NCBI GenBank assembly: GCA_001796965.1
Contig: MGOA01000081.1
Coordinates: 1 to 10,143, forward strand
Length of the DNA stretch: 10,143 nucleotides
Direction: 5' to 3'
Source: Chloroflexi bacterium RBG_16_64_43
Lineage (GTDB): Bacteria > Chloroflexota > Anaerolineae > Anaerolineales > RBG-16-64-43
The notes below the pieces were generated by a model. The model saw nothing but the letters and a program-made list of their open reading frames with translations, searched no databases and was not told the origin of the DNA. Below are positions 6,251-10,143 of this stretch, piece by piece. Each line of letters opens with the position of its first letter. Position 1 is the first letter of the stretch. The position numbers and the translations under genes were made by a program.

Positions 6251-7687
6251 TCACTGCTCCGGCGGCGGGAAGGTGGGCGGCAGGTCGCAGGCTTCGCACA
6301 GGAAGTACATCGTGACGGGCACGGACTCCGGGTCCTCCGGCCCGATCCGCAGGTCAAAACCGCCTCCTCTCTCGCCCTCCTGCAGCGTGGCGCCCTCGAA
6401 CGGCACGCGGACCGTCGTGCGCTTCTCATCATGGATGAATATGAAGAAACCCACATCGCCCTCCGGCACCCACACGTGCTGCCAGCAGCGCCAGTCGCAG
6501 GCCAACGTGATTGCCACTTCGAGCTCGCCGCCGAACTCCCAGCCGGTGCGCTCTGCGTTCGCCCGCACCCAGCCTTCAACTGTCCGCGCGGCAAAGGTCG
6601 CGGTCGGAACAAAGTAGGTGAAGTCTTCCGACACCATGCCGTCAAACGCCAGCTGCACGGTCTTGCGGTTGAAGTCGAACCGCATGGAGAACGGTAGCGA
6701 CTCGGCGCCTGCTATCACGCCGACATCAGCGTGCCCCGTCGGCCGGCAGTCCTTGTCCATATCGTCTGGAAGGCCGGTCCAGTAGTTGTTCCACCATACG
6801 TCAAACACGCCCGGGTACTCGCCAGCCGCGGTCCACATGCCCAGCTTGTCCTCCGGCGTCGGTTCTTCCGCGGTGGCGGCCTCTTCCGGCGTCTCATCGG
6901 CCTCAGGCGTGACGCGACCTACAGCGGCTGTCTGCGCGGCGGCGGCCGCCGCGGTGAGGGCCACGCGCGTCGCCTGGCGCTTGCGCTCCTGGCGTTCCTG
7001 GTTGCGCTTGATCAGAGGGATGATCACCTCGCGCAGGATGGCGACCGGCGTGGGGCCGATCTTGCGCGCCAGAATCTGGAACCCTCGCTCAAACAGTTTG
7101 CTCTTTTCACGCTGTACCTTCTCTTGCACCACCTGCCGCGCGAGCTCCGGCGCAACCTGCACCACCGTCGCCGGCACCTCCTCGACGACGAACTGGACAG
7201 TGCGGCCAGTGAAGTTCATCACCCCGGCTACCCGCCGCCCGAGCCAGTCGCCAAAGCGCTGGATGCCTGACGGGCGCCAACGGGCGCGCGCAGCCTCCAG
7301 CGCATCGCGCTGGTCGCGCAAGGCTGAGGTCTTGACCTTCATCTCGTTCCACACCGAAACCACCAGGGGGTGATCGCTGGTATAGCCCTGTTTCTCAAGC
7401 CCGCCGACAACATCGGCGTAATAGATCTCGTAGGCCGTGAGCAGGGCCTGGACCTCATTCAACGATTTCTTCTGCACGGGCCGGGCCGCCAGACCTGGCC
7501 GGCCCCCTGCGGCCAGCCCCTCAAACGACTCCGGCATGAGGCGCATCTGGGCGGCATACATCACAAGCAGTGCTTCATCCAGCGTGGCCTCGCGCGCGGC
7601 GAGAGGCATGTTGCAGGCGGGGAGAACTCCGGCGAGCAGCCCCAGGACAAGCCAGAGATGCAAGAGTCTGGACGTCAGCGGTCTCAT
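6251..7687 (-). CDS. Predicted lipoprotein of unknown function
   Basis: This is a 478-residue protein. The N terminus (MRPLTSRLLHLWLVLGLLAGVLPAC) is a lipoprotein signal with lipobox LPAC, so Cys25 should be lipidated and the protein anchored outside the membrane. Residues 35-245 are mostly helical and charged, with YTSDHPLVVSVWNEMK, a basic stretch (KRNQERQERKRQ) and an Ala run. A Thr/Glu/Ala/Pro-rich linker (about 255-285) leads to a beta-rich C-terminal half (about 285-478) rich in Trp and Phe, with two close Cys pairs, CDWRC (near 397-401) and CEAC (near 464-467), likely disulfides or metal ligands. The start at 7687 is chosen because AGGAG lies seven bases upstream (7695-7699) and the signal begins there; the frame stays open to 7741. 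It starts four bases after the stop of the preceding gene. No family is recognised. Confidence 0.85.
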   Translation of the reverse strand: MRPLTSRLLHLWLVLGLLAGVLPACNMPLAAREATLDEALLVMYAAQMRLMPESFEGLAAGGRPGLAARPVQKKSLNEVQALLTAYEIYYADVVGGLEKQGYTSDHPLVVSVWNEMKVKTSALRDQRDALEAARARWRPSGIQRFGDWLGRRVAGVMNFTGRTVQFVVEEVPATVVQVAPELARQVVQEKVQREKSKLFERGFQILARKIGPTPVAILREVIIPLIKRNQERQERKRQATRVALTAAAAAAQTAAVGRVTPEADETPEEAATAEEPTPEDKLGMWTAAGEYPGVFDVWWNNYWTGLPDDMDKDCRPTGHADVGVIAGAESLPFSMRFDFNRKTVQLAFDGMVSEDFTYFVPTATFAARTVEGWVRANAERTGWEFGGELEVAITLACDWRCWQHVWVPEGDVGFFIFIHDEKRTTVRVPFEGATLQEGERGGGFDLRIGPEDPESVPVTMYFLCEACDLPPTFPPPEQ

Positions 7688-7691
7688 GGCG

Positions 7692-8303
7692 CTACTCCTG
7701 CGCCTCGAGCGCCAGCACCTGCACGTAGCGCAAACGGCCATCCTTCATCCCGAACATGATCTCGTCGGCATAGTAGATCTCACCCCCAGCCACCAGTTCC
7801 TCCTCCAGCGGCATGACGAAGTAGTCGTTGATCTGCGCCGAGGCGAGCAGTTCGGGGAGTGACATGAACGCGGCAAACTGATCCGGTCGATAGGGCGCCG
7901 GCACGATCTCTCCGCTCGCCGCGTTGATGGCGCGTTCGCGCTGCAGCTCGCCATCCACGAAGTCGATCTCCAGGCCTTCGCGGTAGTAGGTCCAGGTTTC
8001 GGCGCGCACCGGCGCGCCGACCTCTTCATAGAAGAGGAGAGTGAAGGCCTGCGGAACTCCGTGGTCGCGAAGTGCCAACGCATGATCTTCGCCGAGCGGA
8101 TGGGGCGAGCGCTCCGGTCCCTGAGGCGCAGCCCCGTTCACCAGCCGCGCCGAATGCGACAGCGCGCCGCGCGTGGTAAGCACAAGCCCGACCGCGCCGA
8201 TGGCCGTCACGGCCAATGCGCACCCAGTCGCCAGGACCAGCCAGGCCGGCCAGTGGCGGAACATATAGCGCGCGCTCTTGTTGGGATCTTTCCACGAAGT
8301 CAT
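7692..8303 (-). CDS. Hypothetical single-pass membrane protein, middle gene of the envelope operon
   Basis: This 203-residue protein has a short basic N terminus (KDPNKSARYMFRHW), one hydrophobic helix (about 19-43, WLVLATGCALAVTAIGAVGL), and an extracytoplasmic domain of about 150 residues. The orientation (N inside) follows from the positive residues before the helix. The outer domain looks alpha/beta, with strand-like stretches such as AFTLLFYEEVG, ETWTYYREGLEIDFVDGEL, GGEIYYADEIMFGMKDGRLRYVQVLAL and a helical middle (PDQFAAFMSLPELLASAQI). The pattern of reporting aromatic and acidic strands is not one I can match to a known family. The ATG at 8303 has AGGAG five bases upstream (8309-8313). 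It lies 54 bases after the large membrane protein gene and four bases before the lipoprotein gene, so the three are likely one operon. Confidence 0.85.
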   Translation of the reverse strand: MTSWKDPNKSARYMFRHWPAWLVLATGCALAVTAIGAVGLVLTTRGALSHSARLVNGAAPQGPERSPHPLGEDHALALRDHGVPQAFTLLFYEEVGAPVRAETWTYYREGLEIDFVDGELQRERAINAASGEIVPAPYRPDQFAAFMSLPELLASAQINDYFVMPLEEELVAGGEIYYADEIMFGMKDGRLRYVQVLALEAQE

Positions 8304-8357
8304 CGACGCTCCTGCGGCAAGAACACCATCGCGTGGAAAGAGAATGTAGCCCAGCGA

Positions 8358-10143
8358 CTACTCGCGCGATTCGCCGATGCCGAAGAAATAAATCGTCGCC
8401 GCATCCGCGGCGCCTACCGGCTGGACGCGCAATGTGTGCTCCGCGAGCGGGAGGCCCGAGGCCTGCAAGTAGTTCAGGAAAACCTGGCCGACCTCCGGTC
8501 CACTGCCCATGATCGAGCCGCTCCAGATCTCCGTCCCGTCGAGAAGCACGCGCACGGATCCATCGCTTGGCAGTCCCCAGAATTGGACGCCGATGGCGGT
8601 GGTCGGCACGGTCGAACGTGCCTCGATCGAGTAGGCCGAGCCATAGCGCACCGTCAACCACTCGTTGCCTCGCCAACAGTCGTTGCCGCATTGGGTGGTG
8701 ACCGTGATCTCCTGCGGCGAGGCGGCAAATTCGGTGTTGGCGAAGGCGATGGCCTTCGGCGGCGTACCGAACCGGCGCGCATCGCCCGGGAGAAGCTCCA
8801 CGCGCGGCTGATCGAGGAGGGGTTGCGAGGTCGGAACCGTTGTGGCTTCGGCCCCGGCCAGCGGTCCGTAGGCCAGGATATCGTCGAAGGCGACATCTGC
8901 CTGTCGCCCTGCGGTGGTCTGCCCAACCAAGCCGATCGTCCCTGGCGGCAGTGCGCCTTCGTCAATCCGTGTGAGTTCTTGCCCGTTGGCGTAGGCGCGC
9001 ATTTGTATCCCCTCAAACTCGACCCGCAGGGTATTGGTCAGGGCACCCTGGCGCAGCGCTGGCGAGGCTGTCCATGGCACAAGCATCTCGCCTCGTCCAT
9101 TCCACCGCATGCCGAACGTGTACAGGCCATCTTGGGAGATAAGCAGGTAGTAGAAGTTGTCGGCATCCGAATGACGGAACACCAGACCACCCACACTGCC
9201 CGGCGTGATCAGGCGCACCTTCGCGCTGATCGTGGTGTCGCCCAGCGCGGGGCCATCCACGGTGACCAGCGCTAGACCGCCTCGGGCGAGGAGTCGATAC
9301 TCACCTGCTTCGAGGTAGGCCGTGCGTATCCCCGCCTCGCCAGCGGGCCACGGGGTGCTACCACTGTCGAAGGTGCTGCGCAGAGCAAAGAAGCCCCCGA
9401 CCTCGAATTCAATCGCGTAGACATAGTCCCCCTGCGGGTAAGTATCGTAGCCATCATTGACCGGAGCCAACAAGTGATGCGTACGGACAAACGAATGATG
9501 GCCGAGTTCGAGGTTCTCGACTACCCCGGCGAACGAACGGCAGGCGCCACTGTCATCCTTTCGCTCCAGCAGCGCGAGAGTCCCAAGATCGATTGGCTCT
9601 CCGTCGAGCGAGAACTCGAACGCGAAGTCGGACCAGTTTGCCTCCAGCGCCGCTGGGTCCTTGGCGCACCAGGCGAAGCTGATCACCGCCGGCTGGCCGG
9701 CCGGGAAGCGCGCCTGGTACGCGAACCTGCCGGGGTTAGCCGTATCCCACGAGCCCGTGGCCACGGAGGCCAGGTTGACAAGATCCGCGTCCGTCAGCGC
9801 GTCGTATGGCCGGATGAGCAGGGGGATCGATGTCGGCGTGACATTGACGGTCGGCAATGGCACGGGTTGGGAGAGATTGTCCTCGATAGCGGCGGAGGGC
9901 GAATCGCTCGGCAAGGTAGTCAGTTCAAGGTCGCGCGGCGCCACGAGCACGATCGTCAGGACAATGGCAGCGAGAAACCCCACGCCGCCCACTAACCCGC
10001 ATCCGAGTGCCATCCACAGCGGCGGCACCGGCCATCGCCGTGCGAAGGGGGTCCCGCCGTTCGCGGAAACGGAGGGCGGGGCGCGGTGGACCCATGCGCT
10101 TCCATCCCACCACAGCCACTCGCCCCGGTGCGCGCCCGGCGAC
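8358..10143 (-). CDS. Large single-pass membrane protein with LamG/DUF1080-like domain (5' end outside window)
   Basis: The frame is open to the right edge, giving 594 visible residues; a GTG at 10028 is an internal codon, not the start. Upstream of it the frame encodes GEWLWWDGSAWVHR (visible 7-20), a Trp-rich motif resembling the WDG-x-x-W of DUF2510-type cytoplasmic leaders. A TM helix follows (about 43-68, preceded by ARRW, so N inside). Outside come a Pro/Thr linker (about 78-110), a first beta domain (about 118-250, with SWDTANPGRFAYQARF and NWSDFAFEFSLDG), a LamG/DUF1080-like jelly-roll region (about 250-428, with DTTISAKVRL, GGLVFRHSDADNFYYLLI, NTLRVEFEGIQMRAYANGQEL and ADVAFDDILAYG), and a C-terminal beta domain (about 463-594) with a CGNDC pair. 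This suggests carbohydrate or surface-ligand binding, without visible catalytic residues. It is the first visible gene of the three-gene envelope operon. Exact function unknown. Confidence 0.85.
   Translation of the reverse strand, partial: SPGAHRGEWLWWDGSAWVHRAPPSVSANGGTPFARRWPVPPLWMALGCGLVGGVGFLAAIVLTIVLVAPRDLELTTLPSDSPSAAIEDNLSQPVPLPTVNVTPTSIPLLIRPYDALTDADLVNLASVATGSWDTANPGRFAYQARFPAGQPAVISFAWCAKDPAALEANWSDFAFEFSLDGEPIDLGTLALLERKDDSGACRSFAGVVENLELGHHSFVRTHHLLAPVNDGYDTYPQGDYVYAIEFEVGGFFALRSTFDSGSTPWPAGEAGIRTAYLEAGEYRLLARGGLALVTVDGPALGDTTISAKVRLITPGSVGGLVFRHSDADNFYYLLISQDGLYTFGMRWNGRGEMLVPWTASPALRQGALTNTLRVEFEGIQMRAYANGQELTRIDEGALPPGTIGLVGQTTAGRQADVAFDDILAYGPLAGAEATTVPTSQPLLDQPRVELLPGDARRFGTPPKAIAFANTEFAASPQEITVTTQCGNDCWRGNEWLTVRYGSAYSIEARSTVPTTAIGVQFWGLPSDGSVRVLLDGTEIWSGSIMGSGPEVGQVFLNYLQASGLPLAEHTLRVQPVGAADAATIYFFGIGESRE

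Noticed and set aside
7688..7741. Upstream start of the lipoprotein gene at 7741
   Set aside because: It would add 18 Arg/Cys-rich residues before a clear lipoprotein signal and overlap the preceding gene; AGGAG at 7695-7699 supports the ATG at 7687.
8061..9275. 404-codon plus-strand ORF opposite the envelope operon
   Set aside because: Arg/Gly-rich, no recognisable domain, crosses two minus-strand genes whose products show a TM helix and beta domains; a shadow frame.
1..10143. Defence system, prophage, insertion sequence or CRISPR array
   Set aside because: No transposase, integrase, Cas, nuclease or repeat array could be seen on either strand; the left and central genes are ordinary chromosomal families.

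Overview
The window looks like a chromosomal piece of a GC-rich bacterium, most likely a member of Chloroflexota (Anaerolineae-like). That is an inference from gene style: the PrmC with NLPY, the PP2C phosphatase beginning in a THPGEVRATNEDR-type motif, large anchored beta-rich proteins of unknown function, and a tiny ORF ending in a PLVLR tail. No rRNA, tRNA, CRISPR array, transposase or phage gene is visible, and no foreign-looking base composition stands out.

Layout. Positions 1-1235 (+) hold the 3' end of a sensor histidine kinase gene and its OmpR/PhoB-type response regulator, joined by an ATGA overlap. Positions 1361-1771 (+) encode a small heat shock protein (Hsp20). Its 5' leader can fold into a long helix that buries the Shine-Dalgarno sequence, a candidate RNA thermometer. 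A perfect 12-bp hairpin follows, then a rhomboid intramembrane protease gene (1876-2595, +) with catalytic Ser and His present. An extended -10 promoter near 2615-2623 precedes a 225-nt leader, which carries a possible leaderless short ORF, and then a PP2C-type protein phosphatase gene (2848-3654, +).

On the minus strand, facing the phosphatase gene, lies the housekeeping pair prfA-prmC (5879-3931): release factor RF1 and the methyltransferase that modifies its GGQ glutamine. Between prfA and the next operon is a short gap holding a TATAAT box for prfA, a 35-codon ORF on the plus strand, and a strong bidirectional terminator hairpin.

Positions 6251 to the right edge (all minus) form a compact run of three genes. 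In transcription order they encode a large single-pass membrane protein that runs off the window (cytoplasmic WWDG motif, one TM helix, several extracytoplasmic beta-type domains including a LamG/DUF1080-like one), a small N-anchored membrane protein, and a lipoprotein with a helical half and a cysteine-bearing beta half. None can be assigned a function from sequence. Their tight spacing and shared cell-envelope destination suggest they work together.

The left half reads as signalling and proteostasis (two-component system, Hsp20, rhomboid, PP2C), the centre as translation termination, and the right half as an uncharacterised envelope cassette. The most interesting items are the Hsp20 leader structure, the 35-codon ORF, and the three-gene envelope operon.
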